Assembly (NCBI GenBank): GCA_964630905.1 | Contig: CAZVWR010000019.1 | Span: 1-49,550 of the forward strand | From: JAGOEX01 sp964630905 | Lineage (GTDB): Bacteria; UBP6; UBA1177 | Direction: 5' to 3' | DNA: 49,550 bases | In this document: positions 34,501-42,035 of the stretch, in pieces | How the letters are laid out: each line of letters opens with the position of its first letter | Numbering within the stretch: the first letter of the stretch is position 1 | The notes under the pieces: model-generated | Seen by the model: the letters and a program-made list of their open reading frames with translations, nothing else | Databases searched by the model: none | What the model was told of the DNA's origin: nothing | Program-made: the position numbers and the translations under genes

Positions 34501-35648
34501 GAGCCTGTTGAAACGATGTTTGATACGGATATTTCTTTTTTTGAACTTAAAATTATTTTTTCAATGAGGTTTTTCAAGGCCTCAACAGGTTTTCCGGCAG
34601 TTGGAACATAACCCGAAGCGATCAATCTTTTTTCTGAATCGATCACTGCCCCTTTTGTACTTACGCTTCCAATGTCAATTCCAAGGAACAGCGGATGTTT
34701 GGGCGGTGTGTTGGTGATCTCATTTGGAATGTTATCTGCAACAAAAATGTCTGAGAGTGGGTCTCTAAACTCTTCGTTTTCATGAGTTATTGATCTGTTC
34801 TCAAGTTTGTTAATGAGTTCATGGATGGGCACCGGTTTTTCAAAGGGATTTTCTCTGGCGATCACGGCACTTCCTAAAGCACCCATGACATCAAAATCTG
34901 GAGGAACTACGAACTCACTCTCGTTTAAGTTGAGAATTTCCCTGAAAGCTCTTGCCACTCCTGCATTTGCGGCAACGCCTCCCTGAAAAATGATAGGAGC
35001 GGGCGGGATTTTCCCTTTGCACAATGTCGCAAGATAGTTTCTGACAAGGGCAAAACAGAGTCCTGCGGCAATTTCATTTGTAGGAACTGCTTTCTGCTGA
35101 AGATGGATCATATCCGATTTTGCAAAAACTGAACATCTGCCTGCAACACTTGGAATATTCTGGGCACTTGATGCAAGAGCACTCAGTTCAGAAATTGTGA
35201 TGCCGAGCCGTTCCGCCTGCTGATCAAGGAAAGCACCGGTCCCTGCCGCGCAAAGTTCGTTGAAGGCATGGTCTTTCAAATAATGAGTGCCGTCATTCTT
35301 TCTGCCGATAGAGATGAATTTTGAATCCTGACCGCCTATTTCAAAAACAGTTTTAACATCAGGATACATCGTCCATGCCGCAGTTGCGTGGGCAACGATC
35401 TCGTTCACTGTTTTTATTCCGGTACTGTTTGCGATAAGCTCCTTGCCTGAACCTGCTATCACTGCTCCGGAAAATGATATGTCACCAAATTCATTCGCAA
35501 TATCCTTAAAAAGCGACAAAGTTGCTTCAACAGGAAGACCTGAAGTCCTGATATATTTTTTAAAGATTATCTTCCCCGATCCGTCAGTAATGATGCAGTT
35601 TAAGCTGACAGACCCAAGATCAAGACCGAGATAAAAATGACCATCCAT
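31485..35648 (-). CDS. Double-ASKHA acyl-CoA dehydratase activase fused to dehydratase-like domain
   Basis: 1387 residues. Two BadF/BcrA/HgdC-type ATPase domains: first GLDLGSVSLNCII, FEIGGQDSKF and CAAGTGAFLDQQ (about 1-255), second GIDIGSVSTKGAV, IEIGGQDSKF and CAAGTGSFLEEQ (about 325-590). The cysteines hold the 4Fe-4S cluster bridging the ASKHA dimer. Then come DUF2229 and HgdB-like parts (GRPYNTTDRH, NFGCGPDSF, YFGPSYFGACLLPQYI). Such large proteins occur in anaerobes; known relatives activate 2-hydroxyacyl-CoA dehydratases, but this fused class is uncharacterised as far as I know. ATG 35648 is chosen because the ATPase strand begins there; the frame is open to 35708. Divergent from the AOR gene. 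Confidence 0.9.
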   Translation of the reverse strand: MDGHFYLGLDLGSVSLNCIITDGSGKIIFKKYIRTSGLPVEATLSLFKDIANEFGDISFSGAVIAGSGKELIANSTGIKTVNEIVAHATAAWTMYPDVKTVFEIGGQDSKFISIGRKNDGTHYLKDHAFNELCAAGTGAFLDQQAERLGITISELSALASSAQNIPSVAGRCSVFAKSDMIHLQQKAVPTNEIAAGLCFALVRNYLATLCKGKIPPAPIIFQGGVAANAGVARAFREILNLNESEFVVPPDFDVMGALGSAVIARENPFEKPVPIHELINKLENRSITHENEEFRDPLSDIFVADNIPNEITNTPPKHPLFLGIDIGSVSTKGAVIDSEKRLIASGYVPTAGKPVEALKNLIEKIILSSKKEISVSNIVSTGSGRHLASIISGGSTMDEISAQSVSCSHYFPDSDTIIEIGGQDSKFVRIKNGNIETFKMNRACAAGTGSFLEEQAGRLKISIKNEFADLALKSKNPVRLGSRCTVFMDSDLVHHLQRGTLTEDLVAGLAYSIGENYLEKVVGSSPVGENIVFQGGVAKNRAVVAVFEKLLNKKISVHPYPEISGAIGAAMTAMTEYETGVSKVELSLHDLQIEAKTETFECKLCENICEIRKITVANGGVAYFGSICGKFEKMSQTHVEFDDMFKIREEIMEKSVIRSENEPSLGEIAIPDTLTIRDHIPFWVTFLSSIGYSPVLSEKTKRSVVEKGLVHVPAEFCFPMKVLFGHVYNLIDKGYKNIFIPHLRLFTAPNEKTLRYACPYTQAAPYIVRENMSENANILTLEFPVEGEENHWITETSQKLGLKKNVIEKALKTAFEAQNNFGLQCIEEGKKIIRKLADENRKGAVIIGRPYNTTDRHVNLNLVKKLKDLNIEPIPFDFLPLGEEKLPPIWDRVRWGYGRKLIMAARIIKKHKNLGAVIVTNFGCGPDSFIDQYLEYELKETPHLLIEFDDHQAEAGLVTRLEAFSRNFIIDDKPAKVITARDPGKARMPLHEYTYYIPSFMDHAYAMTGALKASGCKTVLLPPTDEESWNLGSKYAYGRECHPFISFVGDILKEAQKPGFDPSKACYFGPSYFGACLLPQYIIATHMILDRLGLGEMIVMNITDATNMKELGPQYMVRLALGTYTIDRFFKWKTEIEPYEATPGEVNRVYRKTISDLENGLANGGFFKALRNGVKNLKNVKLTEKDGTKPKIGVVGDVYTRINQHSNNHLYDRLKDMGFEVWPACSLIDVSFLGMEQLHEEFYRKGKKISGFFTKALIPAIKMARWIVDRNFPETIRTPQERDFHAVKKVANRYADLYIDKVLALNLNRIEEFHQSGADGILNVMCHNCMLGTVTASLTKSIRNDMDDIPLCTLVYEGLKSTHNVNRLEAFAHQVRSVGKDKKSEHS

Positions 35649-35680
35649 AAAACCACCACCCCCAAAAAACCTGTATTCAG

Positions 35681-35729
35681 ATATTAATAATTGAAGAGTT
35701 GTTGTCAATCTTAAAGAGTTTGATATAAT
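35681..35729. promoter_or_regulatory. Divergent promoters with overlapping -35 boxes (activase and AOR)
   Basis: Minus strand: TTGACA (35708-35703), 16-nt spacer, TAATAT (35686-35681) towards the activase gene. Plus strand: TTGTCA (35702-35707), 16-nt spacer, TATAAT (35724-35729) towards the AOR gene. The -35 boxes share five bases, so one polymerase should exclude the other or both respond to one regulator. Confidence 0.6.
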
Positions 35730-35757
35730 TCTGTGTTAAATGTTTGCGGAGGTTAAC

Positions 35758-37635
35758 ATGGATGCGTTTCAGAAAGTACTTTTTGTGGATACTTCAAACG
35801 GTTTTTACAAGATAAAACGGTATAAAGTGGGTGATTATTTCGGTCCGGTCGATCTGGGGATCCACATTTCAGACAACCACAGGTCGTTCAATATCGGGAC
35901 TGGACTTTTTGCCGGTTCAATTTTCCCCGGTTCAAACAGGCTTATATTCACTGGACATTCGCCATGCTGGGGCGGTTTTTTCATTTCTTCGATGGGAGGA
36001 GCGGGGCTTGTTTTTGATAATCTCGGAATTAACATGGTGAGCATTGTCGGAAAAGCTCAGACACCTTCAATCCTCTATCTGAACAGAAATCACGGTGAAG
36101 AGATCGAGGTCGAAATTCACCCTGTTGAAATCCATAGTGTCTGGAATAATGGAAGGAAAGGAGTTTATTCTCTTTTTGATCATACTCTTGAAAAATTCGG
36201 TGCCCGTTATGAGCTTGATCCGAGAATTCTTGCGACAGGTCCTTCCTCAGTCACAACCGATTTTGGCGGAATATGTTCAGTTCCGATAGTAAAAAAGAAA
36301 CTCACTTTTGTTGACACTTGGGCAGGTCGAGGCGGATTCGGCTCGAAAATGTTTCAGGAACACGGAATTGTCGCAATAATTTACGGCGGAACTACAATTG
36401 ATGAGGATTTCAGGGATAGAAATGTTGCTGATGAGTGGTTTGAACAGAAATATAAACAGAAACTTATTGCAAAAGATTTTGAAAGTACGACAAAATACCG
36501 GTTTGACCCGAAGCTCGGAACAGGCGGGACTTTCGGGGTAAATTTTGCAACAATTAAAGACCGTATTCTTGCTTTCAACTATAAAACGATCTTTGATTCG
36601 GATAAATCCAGACTGGAACTGACAAAAAAATTTATAACAGACCACTATCTCAAACAGTTCAACGAAGAGACGATCGAAAAGAAACAGCAGGCTACATGCG
36701 GAGAACCCTGTCCTGCAGTATGCAAAAAGATGAACGGAGAATTCAAGAAAGATTACGAGCCTTATCAGACGATGGGGCCTAATTGCGGGATTTTTGACCA
36801 GCGGGCGGCTGAAAAGCTCAATCATCACTGTGATGCGATGGGAATGGATGCGATAAGCGGCGGCGGAGTGCTTGCATGGCTTATGGAACTTCTTGATAAT
36901 GGAACACTTTCAAAAGAAGATCTCGGTGTAACAAAAATGCCTAAATTTGATATAGAAAACTTTGATGTTGTTAAAGATTCGCAAAATAATGCGGATCTCG
37001 GCATTGAGCTGATTGACGCAATCCTTAACAAATCCGGAATATTAGATTTGAGCGAAGGGGTGAGAAAATGGGCTCGCAAAGTTCATAGATCAACCGGAAA
37101 AAAGATAATAGACAGCTTTGTTTTTGCGGCAAACGGCAGAAGAGGGTGGATGGTTCCCAATCAGTACTGGACACCGGGAGCGCTTGCCCCGATGGCTATA
37201 ATGGGCAAATATTACATGTACTACGGAAATGAATTCCTTCCGCCAAGAACTCTCGGAGTTGCATGTGCAGACCGCCTGAAAAAAGAGCTGATCCTTGATA
37301 ATGCCGGAATATGCAGGTTTCACAGAGGCTGGGCTGAAGAGATGATCCCTGAAATAATAGAATCAACTTATGATCTTAAGGAAAAATTCCTTTCATCCAT
37401 CAATTTTACGGCAGGGAGAATAAATTCAAGAAACGCCGCAGTTTTCCTTGAATCAGAAAGGAATATCGAGTTTATTTATACATTTCTGATCAGAAAAAGG
37501 GATGTTGACGGTGAAACAAGAGAAGAGCTCAACTACTGGATTGAACAGTTTGAAAAAGATAAACATGAAGCCGCACTTAATTTCTGGTTTGAAATAAGAA
37601 AAGGAATTGACGAATCTTTAAGAGATTTCCAGTAA
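35758..37635 (+). CDS. Aldehyde:ferredoxin oxidoreductase family protein (divergent)
   Basis: 625 residues from ATG 35758 (GGAGG 5 nt upstream). The tungstopterin-enzyme fold is recognisable: N-terminal GFYKIKRYKV, NIGTGLFAGSIFPGSNRLIFTGHSP, GGAGLVFDNLGINMVSIVGKA, the cluster motif C314-X3-C318-X3-C322 (CGEPCPAVC), YEPYQTMGPNCGIFD, HCDAMGMDAISGGGVLAW and DNAGICRFHRGW. Typical AORs oxidise aldehydes to acids with ferredoxin; the first Cys spacing differs from the classic CX2CX3C. No ferredoxin-type partner gene is adjacent. The stop codon is 5 nt from that of the orphan trkH tail, which marks an old convergent junction. Confidence 0.88.
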   Translation: MDAFQKVLFVDTSNGFYKIKRYKVGDYFGPVDLGIHISDNHRSFNIGTGLFAGSIFPGSNRLIFTGHSPCWGGFFISSMGGAGLVFDNLGINMVSIVGKAQTPSILYLNRNHGEEIEVEIHPVEIHSVWNNGRKGVYSLFDHTLEKFGARYELDPRILATGPSSVTTDFGGICSVPIVKKKLTFVDTWAGRGGFGSKMFQEHGIVAIIYGGTTIDEDFRDRNVADEWFEQKYKQKLIAKDFESTTKYRFDPKLGTGGTFGVNFATIKDRILAFNYKTIFDSDKSRLELTKKFITDHYLKQFNEETIEKKQQATCGEPCPAVCKKMNGEFKKDYEPYQTMGPNCGIFDQRAAEKLNHHCDAMGMDAISGGGVLAWLMELLDNGTLSKEDLGVTKMPKFDIENFDVVKDSQNNADLGIELIDAILNKSGILDLSEGVRKWARKVHRSTGKKIIDSFVFAANGRRGWMVPNQYWTPGALAPMAIMGKYYMYYGNEFLPPRTLGVACADRLKKELILDNAGICRFHRGWAEEMIPEIIESTYDLKEKFLSSINFTAGRINSRNAAVFLESERNIEFIYTFLIRKRDVDGETREELNYWIEQFEKDKHEAALNFWFEIRKGIDESLRDFQ

Positions 37636-37700
37636 TACAATCACTTCCAGAACGATTTTGTGAATATTATCAGCACTGTATAGACTTCAAGACGGCCTAC
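37634..37700 (-). repeat. Orphan trkH 3'-tail
   Basis: 67 bp matching the end of trkH (40580-40646) with two mismatches. Minus-strand sense encodes VGRLEVYTVLIIFTKSFWK and TGA, identical in protein to the resident gene; both mismatches are synonymous (CGT/CGA and CTG/CTT). Starts on the last bases of the AOR stop codon. Confidence 0.95.
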
Positions 37701-37710
37701 CAAAAGCAAA

Positions 37711-38755
37711 AGGGGTCAGGTCGCCATAACTACATATCTTTTTTGTTGACATTATAAAATTTGGGTGTAATATCCCCTCATGGTTAGACCTTTGCGAATC
37801 ACATATCCCGGTGCTATTTATCACATAATAAACCGTGGTTGCAGGAAAGATAAGATCTTCCGCCGTGTCGCAGACCGTGAGGAATTTCTTTCGCGACTTC
37901 TTGCCGCATCATCAAAATACGGAATAATTATTCATGGTTACTGCCTGATGGACAATCACTTTCACTTCCTTATTGAAACTCCGAATGAAAATCTTTCCGC
38001 GTTTATGCAGCTACTTCAGTGCGGTTATGCCAACTGGTTTAAGTTCAGGTATAAATTGGTGGGACCTCTTTTTCAGAGCAGATTCAAGTCAGTTCTGGTC
38101 GAGGATGAAAGTTATCTGGTGACTCTTTCCGCTTATATTCATCTAAACCCTGTCAGAGCGAAAATGACAAACGATCCGGAGAGTTACAGATGGAGCAGTT
38201 GCGGGCAATATTTGAGGAATGAGAAAAGCGAACTTATTGATCCGTCTTTTGTGCTTGAATATGCCGGCGGAGTTGATAACTATAGATTTATACTGGAAGA
38301 AATGATCGAGGATTCGTTGCCGCCCGAAGCTGTTTACGGCAAGTTCAGCATTCTCGGAACCGCAGCATTCAAGGAAAAAGTTGCACGACAGATCGATGAC
38401 ACTGAAATTGACAGAAAAGCAGTACCTGAACTGATAAAGATTATATCAGCCACACCTGAAAAAATATCAGCAGCGATCAGAAAAGTTATGGAAGTCAGTC
38501 AAGAGCAGATGATCGCAAAAACTCAAGGGAACACAGCAAGAAAGATGTATCTTTATCTTTTGAAAAAACACACAACGATGAATTTAAGAGAACTTTCAAA
38601 ACTCGCAGGAATGAATTACAGATCAGCAGGAGAACTTTCCAGACGGTTTGAAAAGGAAATGAAAAAATCAAAGAAACTTGAAAAACTCGTTGAAAAGACG
38701 AAGAAAATCATTGCAGCGGAGTGAAAACATATGTACTTATGGCGACCTGACCCCT
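37711..38755 (+). mobile_element. RAYT (REP-associated tyrosine transposase) element with 27-bp inverted ends
   Basis: Left end 37711-37737 and right end 38729-38755 are inverted copies of each other with one mismatch in 27 (core GGGGTCAGGTCGCCATAA). They enclose a single Y1-transposase gene. Right of the element the 14-mer GACCCCTGTTTTTG-like sequence repeats once. Inserted at the left edge of the trkH-flanked module; its right end abuts a 5'-truncated gene. Confidence 0.88.
37780..38724 (+). CDS. REP-associated tyrosine transposase (Y1/IS200-like)
   Basis: 314 residues. N-terminal PLRITYPGAIYHIINRG, the HUH metal motif H60-F-H62 (MDNHFHFLIE) and catalytic Tyr119 in LSAYIHLNPVRA, all typical of TnpA_REP proteins, which cut and join single-stranded DNA at hairpins. 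The C-terminal third (about 215-314) contains a DnaA-C-like helix-turn-helix (MNLRELSKLAGMNYRSAGELSRRF) and a Lys-rich tail. The gene appears intact and lies inside near-perfect inverted repeats. Confidence 0.95.
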   Translation: MVRPLRITYPGAIYHIINRGCRKDKIFRRVADREEFLSRLLAASSKYGIIIHGYCLMDNHFHFLIETPNENLSAFMQLLQCGYANWFKFRYKLVGPLFQSRFKSVLVEDESYLVTLSAYIHLNPVRAKMTNDPESYRWSSCGQYLRNEKSELIDPSFVLEYAGGVDNYRFILEEMIEDSLPPEAVYGKFSILGTAAFKEKVARQIDDTEIDRKAVPELIKIISATPEKISAAIRKVMEVSQEQMIAKTQGNTARKMYLYLLKKHTTMNLRELSKLAGMNYRSAGELSRRFEKEMKKSKKLEKLVEKTKKIIAAE

Positions 38756-39106
38756 GTTTTTGACCCCTGTTTTTATGAAGAATCCGGTAGATATGACAGC
38801 GGAACGATATATGTTAACAAAGGGTTGTTAAAAGATTGGGGAAAAACAAAGGATTCAACGATGTATGTATTAATTGAACATGAATTGTCCCATCATTTTG
38901 ATGAACTATACAATGACTTAAAAAGGCAGAAAGAATTTGTATCAAGAGTCTGTTCTAAATACTGGGTAGAAAATGGTGATATGAGCTGTATTTTTCGACC
39001 TGGACATGAAAAAGGAACACAAATGTACAAATATTATTACGGAGAATATGAAGCAGGACATCAATACGAATGGCGTGTTTATGAAAGAATTCTATTTGGT
39101 AAATAG
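38756..39106 (+). pseudogene. 5'-truncated HExxH metallopeptidase-like gene
   Basis: About 116 residues of open frame continue to the stop at 39106, but no natural start or signal is seen; the frame begins inside the RAYT right end. Core: STMYVLIEHELSHHFDELYNDL with the zinc motif HELSH, later GEYEAGHQYEWRVYERILFGK. The fold suggests a small zincin, such as the C-terminal toxin domain of a polymorphic toxin or a surface protease; I cannot decide. The upstream part was probably lost when the RAYT element inserted. The next lipoprotein gene starts 11 nt later and was probably in the same operon. Confidence 0.6.
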
Positions 39107-39117
39107 GAGGAAGAATT

Positions 39118-39726
39118 ATGAAAAGAAACTTGTTCATATTGTGGCCTTTAATTTCTTTTTTTATCTATAACGGTTGTGTGACAGTAGAAAATGGGAATCA
39201 CTCAAAGCAAATTGAATCCAGTTCAGAAAAAAAATTCTCAACAAAGTGTATTGATGATGAATGTGTTGTATATGATAAAGAAACGAAACTTTATTGGCAG
39301 AAGAACCATAAAATGTTTTCAGAATTTTTAGGATATATTATGAAATTTTCAGAGGCAGTAAAATATTGTGAAGAATTGGAATATGGAGGGTATAGCGATT
39401 GGAGGTTGCCGACAGTAGAAGAAGCAGCAACAAGATTTTGGGGAGAAAAAGTTTTAGAAAGATACTATAATTACTGTAATAAAAAAAATGCTTCAAGTGA
39501 CACCACTTTTTTTGAGAAATGCATGTTTAATCCTAAGCAAGGGGAGGGAGACAATGGTTTATATATGGCTCCTAATGTATGGGGCGATCAAGGAAGAGGG
39601 GATTCCTGGACATCGTCTATAAGTGAAAAAACAGGGGAAAATATTATTGTTCACTATAATGTAGGAACAATTTGGGCTTTTAATCCAGAATCATTTTCTG
39701 GAACCCGGTGTGTACGAAAAGATTAA
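39118..39726 (+). CDS. Small lipoprotein with one DUF1566 domain
   Basis: 202 residues. Signal peptide with lipobox-like YNGC at about 15-18, short linker, then one DUF1566 domain: TKLYWQKN, FSEAVKYCEELEYGGYSDWRLPTVEEA, DSWTSSISE and GTRCVRKD. No long acidic stalk, unlike the other members in this window. AGGAGGAAG precedes the ATG. It follows the truncated HExxH gene by 11 nt; if that was a secreted toxin, this lipoprotein could be its neighbour for immunity, which is only a guess. Confidence 0.82.
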   Translation: MKRNLFILWPLISFFIYNGCVTVENGNHSKQIESSSEKKFSTKCIDDECVVYDKETKLYWQKNHKMFSEFLGYIMKFSEAVKYCEELEYGGYSDWRLPTVEEAATRFWGEKVLERYYNYCNKKNASSDTTFFEKCMFNPKQGEGDNGLYMAPNVWGDQGRGDSWTSSISEKTGENIIVHYNVGTIWAFNPESFSGTRCVRKD

Positions 39727-39765
39727 TTGTCCCCGTCCGAATTCTAACCAAATTTTCTCCCACAC

Positions 39766-39789
39766 ACAACACAATATCTATTGTGTTGT
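39766..39789. repeat. 24-bp near-perfect palindrome upstream of the recombinase operon
   Basis: Perfect 11-bp arms ACAACACAATA/TATTGTGTTGT with a 2-nt centre. It has no T-tract, so it is not a standard terminator. A related TTGTTGTGTTG occurs again near 39866-39876. It could be an operator or a recombinase binding site. Confidence 0.7.
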
Positions 39790-39837
39790 CTTAAATCCCC
39801 AACATCTTAAAAACATTGATCTTCCGAAAAAGAAAAA

Positions 39838-39866
39838 TTGACTTATTTAACACACCGTTTTATATT
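39838..39866 (+). promoter_or_regulatory. Predicted promoter of the small membrane protein-recombinase operon
   Basis: TTGACT at 39838-39843, a 17-nt spacer and TATATT at 39861-39866, 37 nt before the small ORF. Confidence 0.65.
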
Positions 39867-39902
39867 GTTGTGTTGACTGCAACTCAAACAGGAGTTTTTA
39901 AG

Positions 39903-40001
39903 ATGGATTTTCTGGAAAGATCGTTTTCAATAATTCTTCTGATCGTACCCGTTATTTCTCTGATTTCTTATATTCTTTTCAAAAGAGGTAAAAATAAATG
40001 A
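39903..40001 (+). CDS. 32-residue single-pass membrane peptide coupled to the recombinase
   Basis: MDFLERSF followed by a hydrophobic helix of about 17 residues and a basic end (FKRGKNK). GGAG lies 8 nt upstream. The stop TGA overlaps the ATG of the recombinase (ATGA), so it may act as a leader that controls recombinase translation, or be a real membrane peptide. No family is recognised. Confidence 0.6.
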   Translation: MDFLERSFSIILLIVPVISLISYILFKRGKNK

Positions 40002-40546
40002 ACACAGTTGACCCCATCCGTGACATCGAGCAGATCCGCAAGATGAAAGATTATCTTCTGACCCGGAATTACCGTGACTATCTTCTTTTCATTTTAGGGA
40101 TAAACACCGGACTCAGGATCTCGGACCTTCTGAACCTCAAAGTCTCCGATGTGAAAGATAAATATCACATCATCATCAAGGAGCAGAAAACAGGCAAGGA
40201 AAAGAAGTTCATGCTCAGCGACCAGATGCGGCTTGAAATAGAAAGATACATCGAACACAAAGGGGCAGGGGAGTACCTGTTCAATTCAAAAAGAAACAGG
40301 TCAGCTTCCATTGATCGTATTATGGCTTACAGAATACTTAATGAGGCAGCCGTTGCGACCGGCCTTGAAACAAAGATCGGAACGCACACCTTGAGAAAAA
40401 CTTTCGGCTTCCACCTGTATCAGCAGAAAAAAGATGTAGCGTTACTGCAATATCTTTTTAATCATTCAAGCCCGTCAGTCACTTTGAGATATATCGGCAT
40501 CAATCAGAATGTGGCAGATGAAGTAATGAAAGGGTTTAATCTGTGA
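39998..40546 (+). CDS. Minimal tyrosine recombinase (catalytic domain only)
   Basis: 182 residues. All active-site positions of the phage integrase/XerC-D family are present: R40 (TGLRISDLL), K64 (KTGK), H130-T-L-R133, H156 (FNHSS) and nucleophile Y165 (LRYIG). The N-terminal core-binding (SAM-like) domain found in XerC/D (about 300 residues) is missing. It lies 33 nt from the repeated trkH end and within the segment flanked by the two trkH tails, so it is the natural candidate for integrating that segment; that is inference. Translationally coupled to the small ORF upstream. Confidence 0.92.
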   Translation: MNTVDPIRDIEQIRKMKDYLLTRNYRDYLLFILGINTGLRISDLLNLKVSDVKDKYHIIIKEQKTGKEKKFMLSDQMRLEIERYIEHKGAGEYLFNSKRNRSASIDRIMAYRILNEAAVATGLETKIGTHTLRKTFGFHLYQQKKDVALLQYLFNHSSPSVTLRYIGINQNVADEVMKGFNL

Positions 40547-40586
40547 GGAAAAACACTGAAGAACTCGAAAATCAAAGTAAATACAA

Positions 40587-42035
40587 TCACTTCCAGAACG
40601 ATTTTGTGAATATTATAAGCACTGTATAGACTTCAAGTCGGCCTACGATCATTGCAAAAGAGAGAAACCATTTCACATAATCTGCAAAAAAGGCATAGTT
40701 ATCAACCGGTCCGACAAGACCGAATCCGGGACCGATATTTCCCACTGTTGCAAGTGAAGCGGTGAATGAAGTTGTAAGGTCAATTCCTGATGAAGCGCAG
40801 ACAAGTGTTGTCAGAAGGAGCATGGAAATATAAAGAAAAACAAATGCCGCAATCGAATAAACCATATCTTTTTTAATGACTTTTCCGTCTATCCACAAAG
40901 GAAGAACCGCTCTTGGATGGAGAAGATATTTCATTTCGTTGATTGCAAGCTTAAAAAGTGTTACGAGTCTTATCACCTTTATTCCGCCGCCGGTTGAACC
41001 TGAACATGCACCGATAAACATCAAAAGGAAAATTATCCCTTGAGAAAATGCCGGCCATTTTTCAAAATCGGCTGTTGCGAAACCTGTTGTAGTCATGATC
41101 GAAGCGACCTGAAACGATGCATATCTGAATGATTCTGAAATTGTTGAATATGTTTTTTCATAGAGATTTATTGTCATTACAATTGTTGAAAAAGCAAGAA
41201 TGGAGAGATATGTGATAAGTTCAGTGTTCTTTAAAAGATTCTTTGTCTTTCCAATGAGCAGGCGGTAGTGAATTGTAAAGTTTATTCCGGCAAGTATCAT
41301 GAAAACCGTAATAACCCCGTCAATGTAAGCTGATCTATATGCTCCGACCGAGTCATTTCTCGGGGAAAATCCGCCTGTTGCAAGAGTTCCGAAAGTGTGA
41401 GTGAGGGCGTCAAAATAGCTCATTCCTCCGAATCTTAGAAGAATGGTCTGTGCTACAGTCATTCCAAAATATATCATCCAGAGAACTTTTGCGGTTTCCC
41501 GAATCCTCGGAGTTATCTTGTCAACGGTCGGTCCGGGAGCTTCAGCTTTAAGCAGTTGAAGTCCTCCGACTCCAAGAACAGGAAGTATCGCAACGGTAAG
41601 GACCACAATCCCCATGCCGCCCAGCCAGTGAGTAAGGCTTCTCCAGAAAAGGAGTGATGACGGAAGTGATTCTATCGCAGTAAGGATAGTCGCTCCTGTT
41701 GTTGTGAACCCCGAAGCGGTTTCAAAAAATGCATCGGCAAAACTGGGGATGGACCCTGAAATATAGAAAGGAAGGGCTCCTACGAATGATGAAATGAGCC
41801 ATCCTGAAAAAACGAGAAGAAATCCCTCTTTTGTTGACATCCTGCCGGTTTCCCAGTTCCGTGAAACAAAGATCATGACCGAAGCGATCGCGATCGTAAA
41901 AGAGAGAACATAAATAAACGCTTTTGCTGATGCTATCTCATTTGAATAAAGTGCAATAACGGCAGGAATTATCATAAAAAATGCTGTTACTGCGGCAATT
42001 ACCGCAAGCGGCCTGATGAGAAGTTTATATTTCAT
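40587..42035 (-). CDS. trkH: Potassium uptake protein TrkH
   Basis: 482 residues, K+-translocating membrane subunit of the Trk system. Four pore loops can be read: GFTTTGATIL, LATGGFSPRN, MTTTGFATADF and ATVGNIGPGFG, with the selectivity glycines. It has the usual M1-P-M2 architecture and normal length. The start overlaps the trkA stop by 11 nt, giving a coupled trkA-trkH operon. The 3' end is duplicated at 37634, 2.9 kb downstream. Confidence 0.96.
   Translation of the reverse strand: MKYKLLIRPLAVIAAVTAFFMIIPAVIALYSNEIASAKAFIYVLSFTIAIASVMIFVSRNWETGRMSTKEGFLLVFSGWLISSFVGALPFYISGSIPSFADAFFETASGFTTTGATILTAIESLPSSLLFWRSLTHWLGGMGIVVLTVAILPVLGVGGLQLLKAEAPGPTVDKITPRIRETAKVLWMIYFGMTVAQTILLRFGGMSYFDALTHTFGTLATGGFSPRNDSVGAYRSAYIDGVITVFMILAGINFTIHYRLLIGKTKNLLKNTELITYLSILAFSTIVMTINLYEKTYSTISESFRYASFQVASIMTTTGFATADFEKWPAFSQGIIFLLMFIGACSGSTGGGIKVIRLVTLFKLAINEMKYLLHPRAVLPLWIDGKVIKKDMVYSIAAFVFLYISMLLLTTLVCASSGIDLTTSFTASLATVGNIGPGFGLVGPVDNYAFFADYVKWFLSFAMIVGRLEVYTVLIIFTKSFWK

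Noticed and set aside
39816..39902. Longer start for the small membrane peptide
   Set aside because: The extension would contain the promoter boxes and lacks a ribosome binding site; ATG 39903 has GGAG.
37634..40646. The trkH repeats as a simple target-site duplication of the RAYT element
   Set aside because: The repeats lie outside the RAYT inverted ends by thousands of bases on the right, are 67 bp long and code for the end of trkH; Y1 transposases do not make such duplications.
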